A stretch of DNA of 64,000 nt from DATDAH01 sp963792205 (GCA_963792205.1 CAWBVI010000002.1:248001-312000), one strand, 5' to 3'. Positions 1-9,807 are shown, numbered from the stretch's first letter. A program made the numbers and translations. The notes: generated by a model from the sequence alone, not told the origin.

Positions 1-286
1 GGTCACCGGGCGCCACGTCGGCGGCCTGGGTCATGGCGGCGACGATGTAGGGCTGGCTGATGGTCTGGCCCTCCGCGATGGGCAGGGCCCGGTCCTCGTA
101 GGCGGCGGAGGCCAGGCGCGCCGGGAGGAACCGCTCCCGCGGGACCCCGCCCATGGCGTCGAGCACCGCCGGATCCCGGATGCCGCGGGGCCGCAGGTCG
201 CGGTCCACCATGCGGGCCCGGGCCTTGGCGTGGTCGGGCTGGCGCCGTCGCACCCGCTCAGCCTCGCTGCTCCGGTCGCCGGACAC
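1..286 (-). CDS. pcm: Protein-L-isoaspartate O-methyltransferase, N-terminal part
   Basis: Repairs isoaspartyl residues in aged proteins using S-adenosylmethionine. Only about 95 N-terminal residues are present; the gene runs off the left edge. The reading frame shows RDLRPRGIRDPAVLDAMG, PRERFLP and the family hallmark GQTISQPYIVAAMTQA, which precedes the SAM-binding Rossmann fold (not in the window). GTG at 286 gives a short basic extension; the in-frame ATG at 211 (MVDRDL) is a shorter alternative and the start is uncertain. The identity rests on the QTISQPYIVA motif and is firm. Confidence 0.85.
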   Translation of the reverse strand, partial: MSGDRSSEAERVRRRQPDHAKARARMVDRDLRPRGIRDPAVLDAMGGVPRERFLPARLASAAYEDRALPIAEGQTISQPYIVAAMTQAADVAPGD

Positions 287-322
287 CAACGCGACTTCCC
301 CGACCCCCTCCGTCGGGGGATC

Positions 323-328
323 TAAGGT
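323..328 (+). promoter_or_regulatory. Candidate -10 box (TAAGGT) ahead of leader ORF and DUF4234 gene
   Basis: TAAGGT lies about 30 bases before the leader ORF at 358. A Shine-Dalgarno GGGAGGA (346-352) sits 5 bases before that ATG, so this transcript should have a normal leader, unlike the leaderless pattern elsewhere in the window. No clear -35 box is visible. Confidence 0.3.
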
Positions 329-357
329 GCCCCCGGACCGCAACCGGGAGGACCCCC

Positions 358-399
358 ATGACCTGCACGACCATCACCACGCCCGAGGCTCGAACATGA
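358..399 (+). CDS. Short leader ORF (13 aa) coupled to the DUF4234 gene
   Basis: The ORF encodes MTCTTITTPEART and has the best ribosome binding site in the neighbourhood (GGGAGGA, 5-base spacer). Its TGA overlaps the ATG of the DUF4234 gene as ATGA (396-399), so ribosomes finishing it could re-initiate on the membrane protein. No known leader-peptide function is recognised; the threonine-rich content (six of 13 residues) could matter for attenuation, but no terminator hairpin is evident. It may be a simple translational-coupling device. Confidence 0.4.
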   Translation: MTCTTITTPEART

Positions 400-830
400 C
401 CGGCCGCGTGGGGACCACCCGCAACCCCTGGGTCGTATGGCTGCTGGTCCTCGTGACCCTGGGGATCTACGGCCTCTACTGGTGGTACAAGACCAACGAG
501 GAGCTCGCCGAGTACGACCCCAGCATCGAGGTCAACCCGCTGCTGGCGATGCTGGCCCTCTTCGTACCCATCTGCAACATCGTCACGCTGTGGCGCACGG
601 GCACCCGCGTCGGCCAGGCCCAGCAGACGGCGACCGGCACGGCGAACGCGTCCGGGGGCATCGCGTTCCTGCTGGCCCTGCTGTTCTCGCTGAACTTCGT
701 CTACCTCCAGTCCAACCTGAACCAGCTCTGGGCCGCGGTCCCGGCTGCCGGTGGCGCGGCGCCACCGGTCCCGCCCACCGGTGGCGGTGAGGCCCCGCCG
801 CCCGCCGCTCCGCCGCCGCCCGCCGGCTGA
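396..830 (+). CDS. DUF4234 family membrane protein
   Basis: A 144-residue protein of unknown function. After a short N-terminus it has the DUF4234 signature WLLVLVTLGIYGLYWWYK, then two more hydrophobic segments (around residues 45-60 and 80-100) and a proline/glycine/alanine-rich tail of about 35 residues. Such proteins are integral membrane proteins often carrying Pro-rich cytoplasmic tails. ATG 396 is chosen because it opens the conserved domain and overlaps the leader ORF stop; the frame is open further upstream without a better start. Confidence 0.75.
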   Translation: MTGRVGTTRNPWVVWLLVLVTLGIYGLYWWYKTNEELAEYDPSIEVNPLLAMLALFVPICNIVTLWRTGTRVGQAQQTATGTANASGGIAFLLALLFSLNFVYLQSNLNQLWAAVPAAGGAAPPVPPTGGGEAPPPAAPPPPAG

Positions 831-851
831 GCCACTGTCCCACCCCCTGAC

Positions 852-857
852 TAGAAC
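852..857 (+). promoter_or_regulatory. Candidate leaderless -10 box (TAGAAC)
   Basis: TAGAAC ends 7 bases before ATG 865. There is no purine-rich ribosome site, so transcription probably starts at or next to the ATG, as for several other genes here. Confidence 0.4.
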
Positions 858-864
858 AGGGGGC

Positions 865-2172
865 ATGGGGAAGAACAACCGCCAGCGCCGGGCCGCGAAG
901 GTCCGCCGCCGCTCCCGGGTGGGCGGGCGCGGCATCGGCCGGCCGCACGTCGACGCCGGGCCACCCCCGACGCCGGCCCAGCTCTTCGTGAGCGCCGCCC
1001 AGGCGCTCCATGTCGGCGACCAAGACACCGTCGAGTGGATGCTCGGCGAGCTCGCCGACCTCTGGCCCGACGACGCCGTGCCCGAGGTCCAGGATCGGCT
1101 CGAGCGTGACGTGGCCCGGCTCTGGGACCACGGGTGGCAGCCGGCCGACATCGACCGCATCGTGGCCAAGGAGCTGGGTGATCCCGGCGCCCGCCTGGTG
1201 CGGGGCGTCATCGCCACCCAGGCCGCGGCGTACGCCGAGCTCGGCGAGCGGGCGGCCCCGGCATGGATGGCGCAGCTCGACGCCCTCGAGGCCCGGCCCT
1301 CCGGTGAGGGCCTCGGCCCGGTGCTGCGGTCGGTGGCCGAGTCCTGGCCCGACGCCCTGGCCCTGGCTGTCGAGCTCCTGGCCCTGCTCGGCTACCTGCC
1401 GGCGATCCCCACGCTCACCGAGCCGCCGTCGGCCTGGCGGGAAGGCACCGTGCCGGCGTCGGTCGACGTCCCGGCAGCCCTGCTGCAGAAGATCCGGGCG
1501 CTGCTGGCCAAGGCCGAGTCGACCACGTTCGACGCCGAGGCCGAGGCGTTCACCGCCAAGGCGCAGGAGCTGATGGCCCGCCACCGCATCGATCGGGCAG
1601 TGCTGGCCGGTGCCGGCGGGGCCGAGGACGACGAGGTCCTCGCCCGCCGCATCGGCACCGACGACCCCTACGCCGACGCCAAGGCGATGCTGCTGGGCGG
1701 GATCGCCGAGGCCAACGGCGCCCGGGCGGTGTGGGCCAAGGGGCTCGGCTCCAGCACGGTGTTCGGCTACGCGGTCGAGCTCGACGTGATCGAGGAGCTC
1801 TACACCTCGCTCCTGGTCCAGGCCATGGCCGCCATGCGCCGGGAGGGCTCGAAGCAGGACGCCTACGGGCGCAGCCGGACCAAGAGCTTTCGCCGGTCCT
1901 TCCTGACCGCGTACGCGGGCCGGATCACCGACCGCCTGATGGAGGCGGTCGAGGAGATCGTCGAGGAGGCCATCGCCGAGACCGGGACCGACCTGGTGCC
2001 GATCTTGGCTGCCCGTGACGAGGCCGCTGAAGCCGCCCTGGACGCCACCTTCCCGGACCGGGGGACCTTCGCCCCGTCGGTCTCCGATGCCGAAGGCGTG
2101 TTCGCCGGCCGCCTCGCCGCCGACCGGGCCGACCTCAGCGCCGGACCGCCACTGGACCGTCGTTCGGCCTGA
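865..2172 (+). CDS. DUF2786 domain-containing protein
   Basis: A 435-residue cytoplasmic protein with a very basic N-terminus (about 20 residues, KNNRQRRAAKVRRRSR). The DUF2786 motif lies near residues 210-250: KIRALLAKAESTTFDAEAEA followed by AQELMARHRID. The domain occurs in actinobacterial and phage proteins of unknown biochemistry. ATG 865 is preferred because of the -10 box 7 bases upstream and the basic start typical of the family. Transcribed in the same direction as the PLP decarboxylase, which has its own -10 box. Confidence 0.75.
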   Translation: MGKNNRQRRAAKVRRRSRVGGRGIGRPHVDAGPPPTPAQLFVSAAQALHVGDQDTVEWMLGELADLWPDDAVPEVQDRLERDVARLWDHGWQPADIDRIVAKELGDPGARLVRGVIATQAAAYAELGERAAPAWMAQLDALEARPSGEGLGPVLRSVAESWPDALALAVELLALLGYLPAIPTLTEPPSAWREGTVPASVDVPAALLQKIRALLAKAESTTFDAEAEAFTAKAQELMARHRIDRAVLAGAGGAEDDEVLARRIGTDDPYADAKAMLLGGIAEANGARAVWAKGLGSSTVFGYAVELDVIEELYTSLLVQAMAAMRREGSKQDAYGRSRTKSFRRSFLTAYAGRITDRLMEAVEEIVEEAIAETGTDLVPILAARDEAAEAALDATFPDRGTFAPSVSDAEGVFAGRLAADRADLSAGPPLDRRSA

Positions 2173-2206
2173 CCGGATTCGTCGAACGGCCGTCACGGAG
2201 CGGCCG

Positions 2207-2212
2207 TACCCT
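2207..2212 (+). promoter_or_regulatory. Candidate leaderless -10 box (TACCCT)
   Basis: TACCCT ends 7 bases before ATG 2220, the same spacing as the box before the DUF2786 gene. No Shine-Dalgarno sequence is present. Confidence 0.4.
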
Positions 2213-2219
2213 TCGGCAG

Positions 2220-3668
2220 ATGGGTGACACCGCGGAGACCGGTCGCCTGACCGAGGCCATCGCCCGCCTGCTGCCGCACCTCGAGCAGGCCTGGCGCTTC
2301 GAGGAGCCGGAGACGGTTCTCACCGAGCGGGACCGCTGGCTCCCCGCCCTCGACCAGGCGATGCCCGAGACCGGCGTGGGGCTGGACCAGGTGCTCGACG
2401 AGCTGGCGGCCCACGTCATCCCCTACGGAACCCGGGTGGGCAAGCCCGGGTTCTCGGCCTTCATCGTCAACGGGCCGACCACGACGGGGGTGGCGGCGAA
2501 GGTGGCGGCCATCGCGGCGTCGCCCCACCGGTACATGCGCACCGCCCCCAACCACCTCGAGGCCCTGTCGTTGCAGTGGCTCCAGGCGCTGTGCGGGGTC
2601 CCCGAGTCGCACCAGGGGATCTACTCCACGGGTGGGTCGGTGGCGAACCTGGTCGCCCTGGGCGCGGCTCGGCAGGCGGCCTACGAGGCCGTGGGGGTCG
2701 ACCCGGCGGCCGACGGCATCGACCGGCCCGGCCGCATCTACGCGTCGGTGGAGGCCCACCACACGGTCAACCGGTCGGCCGCGGTGTTGGGGCTGGGCCG
2801 GCGGGCGGTCGTGCCCATCCCGGTCGACGACCACCAGCGGGTCGACGTCGACGCCATGGTCGCGGCGATGGCGGCCGACCGGGACGCGGGACTGCTGCCC
2901 GTGGCCATCGTGGGGACGGCGGGCACGACCAACACCGGCGCCATCGACCCGTTGGCGCGCCTCGCCGACCTGGCCGCCGAGCACGACGTGTGGTTCCACG
3001 TCGACGGCGCCTACGGGCTCCTCGGCGCCGCCGTGCCCGAGCTGGCCGAGCGCTACGCCGGCGTCGAGCGGGCCGACTCCGTCATCACCGATCCTCACAA
3101 GTGGCTGGCCACGCCCATCGGCATCGGCGCCACCTTCGTGCGCGACGCCGACCTCCTCTACCGGGCGTTCACCGAGGAGCCGGCCGACTACCTCGAGGGC
3201 TTCTTCGACCCCGAGGCCGCCGAGTCGCCCTACGACGACATGGGCGTGCCGTATGCCGACTTCGGCGTCGAGCTCACCTCACCGGCTCGGGGCATGGTCG
3301 TGTGGGCGATGTTGCGTGAGCTGGGGGTCGACGGCGTGCGGGCCACCGTCCGCCGGGACGTGGGCTTCGCCCAGCGCCTGGCCGACCGGGCCCGGAGCGA
3401 GCAGCGGCTCGAGCTGCTCACCGAGCCCGAGCTGTCGATCGTCTGCTTCCGCTACGTGCCCGAGGGCGGCGCCACCGCCACCGAGCTGGACGAGCTGAAC
3501 GACCGGATCCTCAAGGTGCTCCGCCGCGACACGCCGTACGTGCCCAGCAGCACCCGGGTCGGCGGCAACCTCGCCCTTCGCCCCTGCTACGTCAACCCCC
3601 GCACCACCGAGTCCGACGTCGACGGCCTCGCCGACGCCGTCCTCGAGATCGGGTCGCGCCTGGCCTGA
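2220..3668 (+). CDS. Group II pyridoxal-phosphate-dependent decarboxylase
   Basis: A 482-residue fold-type I PLP enzyme of the aromatic amino acid/glutamate decarboxylase group. Visible motifs: STGGSVANLVAL (phosphate-binding loop), a conserved histidine in SVEAHHTVNRSA (ring stacking), GTAGTTNTGAIDP, FHVDGAYG (Asp pairing with the pyridine nitrogen) and the Schiff-base lysine in TDPHKWL at about residue 293. Length fits the family. The amino-acid substrate cannot be read from sequence. It converges on the FKBP gene with only 6 bases between stop codons. Confidence 0.88.
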   Translation: MGDTAETGRLTEAIARLLPHLEQAWRFEEPETVLTERDRWLPALDQAMPETGVGLDQVLDELAAHVIPYGTRVGKPGFSAFIVNGPTTTGVAAKVAAIAASPHRYMRTAPNHLEALSLQWLQALCGVPESHQGIYSTGGSVANLVALGAARQAAYEAVGVDPAADGIDRPGRIYASVEAHHTVNRSAAVLGLGRRAVVPIPVDDHQRVDVDAMVAAMAADRDAGLLPVAIVGTAGTTNTGAIDPLARLADLAAEHDVWFHVDGAYGLLGAAVPELAERYAGVERADSVITDPHKWLATPIGIGATFVRDADLLYRAFTEEPADYLEGFFDPEAAESPYDDMGVPYADFGVELTSPARGMVVWAMLRELGVDGVRATVRRDVGFAQRLADRARSEQRLELLTEPELSIVCFRYVPEGGATATELDELNDRILKVLRRDTPYVPSSTRVGGNLALRPCYVNPRTTESDVDGLADAVLEIGSRLA

Positions 3669-3674
3669 GGCCGC

Positions 3675-4055
3675 TCAGCCGACGCCGAGCAGGTCCACGA
3701 CGAAGACGAGGGTCTCGCCGCCTTTGATGACGCCGCCGGCGCCGGCCTTGCCGTAGCCGAGGTGGGGCGGGATGGTGATCTTGCGGCGGCCGCCGACCTT
3801 CATGCCGGCCACGCCCTCGTCCCAGCCCTTGATGACCTGGCCCTGGCCGAGGCCGAAGCGGAACGTGTCGCCCCGGTCCCAGCTGGCGTCGAACTGCTGG
3901 CGGGTGCTCCAGGCCACGCCCACGTAGTGGACCTCGACGTCCTGGCCCGGGGCGGCCTCGGCACCGGTGCCCTCCTCGAGCTCCTCGATCGCCAGGTCGC
4001 CCGGGGGCGCCTCGCCGGGCGGGACGTAGACGTGCGGCTTCTCGGTGTCGGCCAT
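3675..4055 (-). CDS. FKBP-type peptidyl-prolyl cis-trans isomerase
   Basis: A 126-residue single-domain FKBP that isomerises Xaa-Pro bonds. The domain covers residues 20-126 with VHYVGVAWSTRQQFDASW, FRFGLGQGQVIKGWDEGVAG, the RKITIPPHLGYG strand and a closing LVFVVDLLGV. The aromatic pocket residues (Tyr, Phe, Trp) are present. No signal peptide or lipobox is seen, so it is cytoplasmic. ATG 4055 begins a charged N-terminus (MADTEKPHVYVPPGE) typical of this actinobacterial subfamily. Confidence 0.9.
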   Translation of the reverse strand: MADTEKPHVYVPPGEAPPGDLAIEELEEGTGAEAAPGQDVEVHYVGVAWSTRQQFDASWDRGDTFRFGLGQGQVIKGWDEGVAGMKVGGRRKITIPPHLGYGKAGAGGVIKGGETLVFVVDLLGVG

Positions 4056-4117
4056 GGCGGCCGACCGTATCCCTAGCGGCGCCGCACCCCGACGGTCTCC
4101 CGCACGATCGGACTCTT

Positions 4118-4169
4118 GGTTCTGGGTACTGAGGTTTGTCGAGGGCGCAAGCCTGAGTACCCAGAACGA
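4118..4169. repeat. Palindromic 52-bp repeat, copy 1 of a tandem pair
   Basis: Outer arms GGTTCTGGGTACT and AGTACCCAGAAC with inner arms GAGGTTTG and CAAGCCTG form a stem of about 20 pairs with two imperfections and a 9-base loop. An identical copy follows at 4180. The pair lies between the typA stop and the FKBP start, both on the minus strand, and could act as a 3-prime hairpin for typA. Confidence 0.85.
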
Positions 4170-4179
4170 CGAGTTGTCC

Positions 4180-4231
4180 GGTTCTGGGTACTGAGGTTTG
4201 TCGAGGGCGCAAGCCTGAGTACCCAGAACGA
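4180..4231. repeat. Palindromic 52-bp repeat, copy 2
   Basis: Identical base for base to 4118-4169, with a period of 62. Its edge lies 8-9 bases beyond the typA stop codon. There is no U-rich tract, so if it terminates transcription it would be of the hairpin-only kind. No flanking target-site duplication or transposase was seen. Confidence 0.85.
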
Positions 4232-4238
4232 ATCGGGG

Positions 4239-6071
<1,833 letters not shown>

Positions 6072-6135
6072 GGCGGGGAACTCCGGGAAGAAAAGGCGCC
6101 CTCAGGGGGGATGAGGACCCCTCCAGGGTACCGCC

Positions 6136-6438
6136 CTACATGAGCGGACCCTTGTCGGTGACCGTGTACCTGCTGAGATCCATGTCACTGATCGTGAGCT
6201 GGCCGAGGCCGGTCATGAACTCGGCCATGTGGGGCGTGGCGAAGTGCTGGTCGAGGACCTCCGGGGAGTCCCACTCCTCGAACACCCGGATCCGGCCGGG
6301 ATCGTTCGGATCCTGCCAGAAGCCGTAGGCGTGGCAGCCGTCCTCGGCGAGGCTGGCCCCGGCCATGGTGCTGCCGAGGGCCATGGCCTGGTCGATGTCG
6401 GCGGGGTCGATGCGGAGCGTTCCGGAGACGATGATCAT
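6136..6438 (-). CDS. Antibiotic biosynthesis monooxygenase (ABM) domain protein
   Basis: A 100-residue single-domain protein of the dimeric ferredoxin-like ABM/YgiN superfamily; members are heme-degrading, quinol-oxidising or unassigned. It shows the opening strand MIIVSGTLRIDP, the conserved FEEWDSPEVLDQHFATPHM segment (E-W and H-x-x-x-H-M pattern) and a final strand. ATG 6438 is preferred over 6456 because MIIVSGT is the normal family start; CATGCT lies 6 bases upstream and may be a leaderless -10. The substrate is unknown. Confidence 0.75.
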   Translation of the reverse strand: MIIVSGTLRIDPADIDQAMALGSTMAGASLAEDGCHAYGFWQDPNDPGRIRVFEEWDSPEVLDQHFATPHMAEFMTGLGQLTISDMDLSRYTVTDKGPLM

Positions 6439-6518
6439 GGCCCCAGCATGACCCACAAAACGGCCACGACCCGCCCCGGCGGACCGGGACGGGTCGTGGT
6501 CAGAGCTCTTGGCGGTGA

Positions 6519-6767
6519 CTACTCGACGCCGAGCTGCATCAGGATGCTGTCCCGACGCTCCTCGAACTCCTCGCTCTCCAGCTCGCCGGCGGCGTGCTGC
6601 TCGTTGATGATGCGGAACTCCTCCATCAACGCATCGAGGTCGGGTGCTTCCTCGGTCGTCTCTTCGTCCTCGTCCTTCTCCAGACGCCGGGCGCGCTTGG
6701 CGGCCTGCTTCTCCTGGCGGGCCTTCTCGCGCTGCCGCTTGGCGAACGTCTCTCCGCTACGTGCCAT
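6519..6767 (-). CDS. Small charged protein with SHOCT-like C-terminus
   Basis: An 82-residue, highly charged protein. Residues 1-35 are a Lys/Arg-rich helix (KRQREKARQEKQAAKRARRL), followed by an acidic stretch and a C-terminal helical pair (ALMEEFRIINEQHAAGELESEEFEERR) resembling the short SHOCT motif. The helicase stop TGA is one base before this ATG (TGA-C-ATG), so the two are almost certainly co-translated. An RNA-associated accessory role for the helicase is inference only. Confidence 0.6.
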   Translation of the reverse strand: MARSGETFAKRQREKARQEKQAAKRARRLEKDEDEETTEEAPDLDALMEEFRIINEQHAAGELESEEFEERRDSILMQLGVE

Positions 6768-6768
6768 G

Positions 6769-8142
6769 TCACACCACCCTCACGTTGCGGGCCTCGTCAC
6801 CTCGTCGGCCCTGGGCGATCTCGAACGACACCTGCTCGCCTTTGCCGAGCAAACCGCCTGACCCGGTGACGTTCGTGTGGTGCACGAACAGGTCGTCGCG
6901 GCCGGGCACGGTGATGAAACCAAAGCCTCGTCGGGTGTCGAAGAAGGCCACCGTACCGGTTTCAGAGGCCGAGTTCCGACCACCCCCAGCGGGCGTCCGG
7001 TGGCGCCGAGGGGCCGGTTTGGCCTTCTCCAGCGCCCCCGGCTTGGTGATCTCACCGGGCAGGCCCAGGGCGCGCTGGAGCTTGCGGCTGTCGGCCACTT
7101 CGTTCTCCCGGATGAGGGAGACCACGGTGCCCTCGGCCCCGGCGCGGGCCGTCCGGCCGGACCGGTGGAGGTAGGCCTTCCCGTCTTCGGGCGGGTCGTA
7201 GTGCAGCACGCAGGCCACGCCGTCGACGTGGATCCCGCGGGCGGCCACGTCGGTGGCCACGAGGGCGTCGACCCGGCCCTTGGCGAAGGAGGACAGTGCG
7301 TTGTCCCGCTGGCCCTGGGAGCGACCACCGTGGATGGCGGCGGCCCGGATGCCGCGCTGGCTGAGCTGCTTGGTCAGCCGGTCGGCCCCTCGGCGGGTGC
7401 GGCAGAAGACGACGGTGGGACCGGCGGCGCTCACCACCGACTGGGCGTGATCGGCCCGGTCGAGGTGATCGACCCGCCAGAACAGGTGTCGGGCGGAGGT
7501 CACGTCGGGCTCCACGTCGCCCACCTCGTGGCGGACGGGCGTGTCCTGGTAGCGGTCGGTGAGGACCTTCACGTCACCGTCGAGGGTGGCGGAGAAGAGG
7601 ACGGTCTGGCGGTCCTTGCGGGTGGCGTCGAGCAGGCGGCGGACGGCGGGCAGGAAGCCCATGTCGGCCATGCGGTCGGCCTCGTCGACGACCACGACCT
7701 CGACCTGGTCGAGGCGGACGTCGCCGGACGAGATCAGGTCCTCGAGGCGGCCGGGGCAGGCCACCAGGACGTCGACGCCCTTGTGCAGGGCGTGGCGCTG
7801 GGCGCCGTAGCCGACGCCGCCGTAGACCGACACGGCCTTGCGCTTGCGGACGGCCAGCAGCGGACGCAGCTCGCGGACGATCTGCTCGGCCAGCTCGCGG
7901 GTGGGGGAGAGGATCAGCGCCTTGGGGCGCTTGGCCGTGCCCGAGCCGACCCGGGCGGCCAGCGGGATGCCGAAGGCCAGGGTCTTGCCCGAGCCGGTGG
8001 GCGCCCGGCCGCAGACGTCGCGGTCGGCCAGCAGGTCCGGCACGGTGGCGGCCTGGATGGGGAAGGGTTCGGAGATGCCGCGGCGGGCCAGATCGGCGAC
8101 GAGGTCACCGGGCACGCCGAGGTCGGCGAACGAGGGGGACAT
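6769..8142 (-). CDS. DEAD-box RNA helicase fused to a C-terminal cold-shock domain
   Basis: A 457-residue ATP-dependent RNA helicase. RecA-like domain 1 (residues 1-205) shows the Q motif, GRAPTGSGKTLAFG (Walker A), PTRELA, VVVVDEADRMADMGF and LFSATL. Domain 2 shows VFCRTRRGADRL, VATDVAARGI and YLHRSGRTARAG. The last 65 residues are a cold-shock domain with RNP1-like RGFGFI and RNP2-like DLFVHHT. DEAD and CSD functions are normally separate genes; here one chain carries both, suggesting structured-RNA remodelling in the cold. Ribosome site AGGAG lies 7 bases before ATG 8142. Confidence 0.93.
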   Translation of the reverse strand: MSPSFADLGVPGDLVADLARRGISEPFPIQAATVPDLLADRDVCGRAPTGSGKTLAFGIPLAARVGSGTAKRPKALILSPTRELAEQIVRELRPLLAVRKRKAVSVYGGVGYGAQRHALHKGVDVLVACPGRLEDLISSGDVRLDQVEVVVVDEADRMADMGFLPAVRRLLDATRKDRQTVLFSATLDGDVKVLTDRYQDTPVRHEVGDVEPDVTSARHLFWRVDHLDRADHAQSVVSAAGPTVVFCRTRRGADRLTKQLSQRGIRAAAIHGGRSQGQRDNALSSFAKGRVDALVATDVAARGIHVDGVACVLHYDPPEDGKAYLHRSGRTARAGAEGTVVSLIRENEVADSRKLQRALGLPGEITKPGALEKAKPAPRRHRTPAGGGRNSASETGTVAFFDTRRGFGFITVPGRDDLFVHHTNVTGSGGLLGKGEQVSFEIAQGRRGDEARNVRVV

Positions 8143-8159
8143 TGGGGAACTCCTGACTG

Positions 8160-8174
8160 CCCGCCATCGGCGGG
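8160..8174 (-). promoter_or_regulatory. 5-prime UTR hairpin of the helicase-CSD gene
   Basis: CCCGCC-ATC-GGCGGG is a perfect 6-pair stem just upstream of the AGGAG ribosome site of the helicase. It could fold in the mRNA leader and influence start-site access. The remaining bases 8175-8322 show no other clear feature. Confidence 0.35.
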
Positions 8175-8322
8175 ACGGGACGCACGCGCGTTCCGGATCG
8201 AAACGGTGGAGAGGCGATCCAGCCGAACGGGGTGACTAACGAAGGCCAGCGGGGAAGCTCCAGGGGGGTGCTTGCCTCCACCCGGTGGCGTGGCCGCCCA
8301 GGGTACCGCCGCGCCGGCCCGT

Positions 8323-8868
8323 TCAGGCGAGGACGAAGGAGAAGGTGAGGGCCATGAGGCCGACGAAGAGGATGAAGGGGGCGGCGAGGGCGCAGATGCC
8401 GACCCGGAGGAGGCGGGTGGGGATCAGGACGTCGATGAGCTTCACCGCCGGGGCCATGCCGCCGTCGCCCAGCTCCTGCACGTCGCTGCGGATGTCCCAG
8501 AGCGCCCGGCCGAGGCCGACCACCCGGCCGAGGCCGCGAGCCTCCATGAAGCGCCGCTCGCCGGTGAGCAGGGTGGTCCCGAGGGTGCCCGCCGCCGCCT
8601 TGACGTGCGCGCCGGTGATCTCGGGCAGGCGCCGCACCGCGCCGAGGTCGTGGGCGAACAGGGCGAGGAACACCGCGGTGACGAGGCCCATGACGCCGAG
8701 GCACGCGGCGAGGAGGAGCGAGCTCTGGCCGGTGCCGCCGTAGACGACCACGGCGCCGACCAGGGCCAGCGTTCCGGCGAACGCGGCGGCGGTCAGCCCC
8801 CACACCGTCTTCTGCACGTAGCCCGTGACCAGCCCCACCCGGGCGACGATCTCCTCCCGGGTGGCCAT
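8323..8868 (-). CDS. Predicted membrane protein with four hydrophobic segments
   Basis: A 181-residue protein not assigned to a firm family. Hydrophobic segments occur near residues 20-42, 48-70, 140-160 and 163-180, separated by an amphipathic central region of about 70 residues (EITGAHVKAAAG...RFMEARGLGRVVGLGRALWD). ATG 8868 overlaps the upstream dioxygenase stop as TGATG, so the two form an operon. There is no signal peptide cleavage site. Function unknown. Confidence 0.65.
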   Translation of the reverse strand: MATREEIVARVGLVTGYVQKTVWGLTAAAFAGTLALVGAVVVYGGTGQSSLLLAACLGVMGLVTAVFLALFAHDLGAVRRLPEITGAHVKAAAGTLGTTLLTGERRFMEARGLGRVVGLGRALWDIRSDVQELGDGGMAPAVKLIDVLIPTRLLRVGICALAAPFILFVGLMALTFSFVLA

Positions 8869-9704
8869 CAGCCGGCCGCCGGGGGCGTGGCCACGCCGTC
8901 GACGTACTTCCGGGGATGGCGGCCGTCGACGTAGCCGTGGAACGGCGGACGGACGTTGTAGCCCAGCAGCTCGGCGATCTCGGCCGGCATCGCCCGGGCC
9001 GCCTCGGGCGGCACCGCCACCAGGTGGTTCTCCTGGGGGCGCAGCCAGCTGGCGATGTACTCGAAGTTGACCCCGAGCCTCGCCTCCTCGCTGGTGTTGG
9101 CCCCGCCCTGGTGCCAGGTCGACCCGAGCCACACCAGGACCGAGCCCGGGTCCATGAGGGCGGGCGTCCCGGTCTCGCCCTCGGGCGGGAACTCGTCGTT
9201 GCCCCACCGGTGGCTGCCCGGGACGATCCGGGTGGCGCCGTTGGCCTCGGTGAACGCGTCGACGGCCCACATGCAGGAGACCATGACCTCGTCGTGGGGC
9301 CGGCGCAGCGGGTAGATGGTGTCGTCGGTGTGCAGTCCCTGGGGGCTCTCGTCCGGGCCGATGCTGATGGCCAGGGTCACGCTGAGCTGGTGGTGGCCGA
9401 GCACCGCCTCCACCGTCCCGTGGACGAGCGGGTCGAGCACCAGGCGGTCGGCGGCCCGGGTCTTGGCCAGGAGGCTGAAGGCCCGCCGGGTGGCGAAGCC
9501 CTCGAAGTCGTTGCGCCCGAGCGGCGTGGCCTCCACCACCGGGGCCAGCCCGGCGCGGGCGGAGGCCACCTCGCTGGGGTCGAGGCGGTCGTCGAGCACG
9601 ACGACACCGTCCTGATCGAGGGCGGCGACCACCTCGTCGACCGAGGCGCTCGCGCCGGAGAGGTGCCGCAGCGGCCCGGCCACGCCCTTGAACCTAGAGC
9701 GCAT
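8868..9704 (-). CDS. Phytanoyl-CoA dioxygenase (PhyH) family protein
   Basis: A 278-residue Fe(II)/2-oxoglutarate-dependent oxygenase. The iron triad is visible as H-x-D in GLHTDDTIYPLRRPHDEV and the distal histidine in GSTWHQGGANTS; the 2-oxoglutarate arginine fits the ARLGVNFEY segment. N-terminal DEVVAALDQDGVVVLDDRLD is typical of PhyH enzymes. Family members hydroxylate acyl-CoAs, ectoine or small natural products; the substrate here is unknown. ATG 9704 (MRSRFKG) is chosen over 9725. Coupled to the downstream membrane protein through a 1-base overlap. Confidence 0.85.
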   Translation of the reverse strand: MRSRFKGVAGPLRHLSGASASVDEVVAALDQDGVVVLDDRLDPSEVASARAGLAPVVEATPLGRNDFEGFATRRAFSLLAKTRAADRLVLDPLVHGTVEAVLGHHQLSVTLAISIGPDESPQGLHTDDTIYPLRRPHDEVMVSCMWAVDAFTEANGATRIVPGSHRWGNDEFPPEGETGTPALMDPGSVLVWLGSTWHQGGANTSEEARLGVNFEYIASWLRPQENHLVAVPPEAARAMPAEIAELLGYNVRPPFHGYVDGRHPRKYVDGVATPPAAG

Positions 9705-9761
9705 GACGCGAGCCGGCCGCCCCATCGACGCTGACGGGGCGACCGGTCGCGAACCTGAGGT

Positions 9762-9800
9762 GGAGGAAATACGTGCGCGAATCGCGCAGGCATTTCCTCC
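9762..9800. repeat. Palindromic intergenic repeat, divergent copy (family GAGGxAAT)
   Basis: Arms GGAGGAAAT and ATTTCCTCC enclose a second arm pair around GCGCGAATCGCGC. Length and centre (GAATC) match the elements at 20283 and 40863, with outer arms varying as GAGGAAAT instead of GAGGCAAT. It sits 7 bases beyond the stop of the minus-strand lipoprotein gene and before the PhyH gene. Confidence 0.7.
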
Positions 9801-9807
9801 AGCTGGA

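Noticed and set aside
8323..8868. Phage holin
   Set aside because: Hydrophobic pattern alone is suggestive, but there are no other phage genes and the gene is coupled to a PhyH oxygenase.
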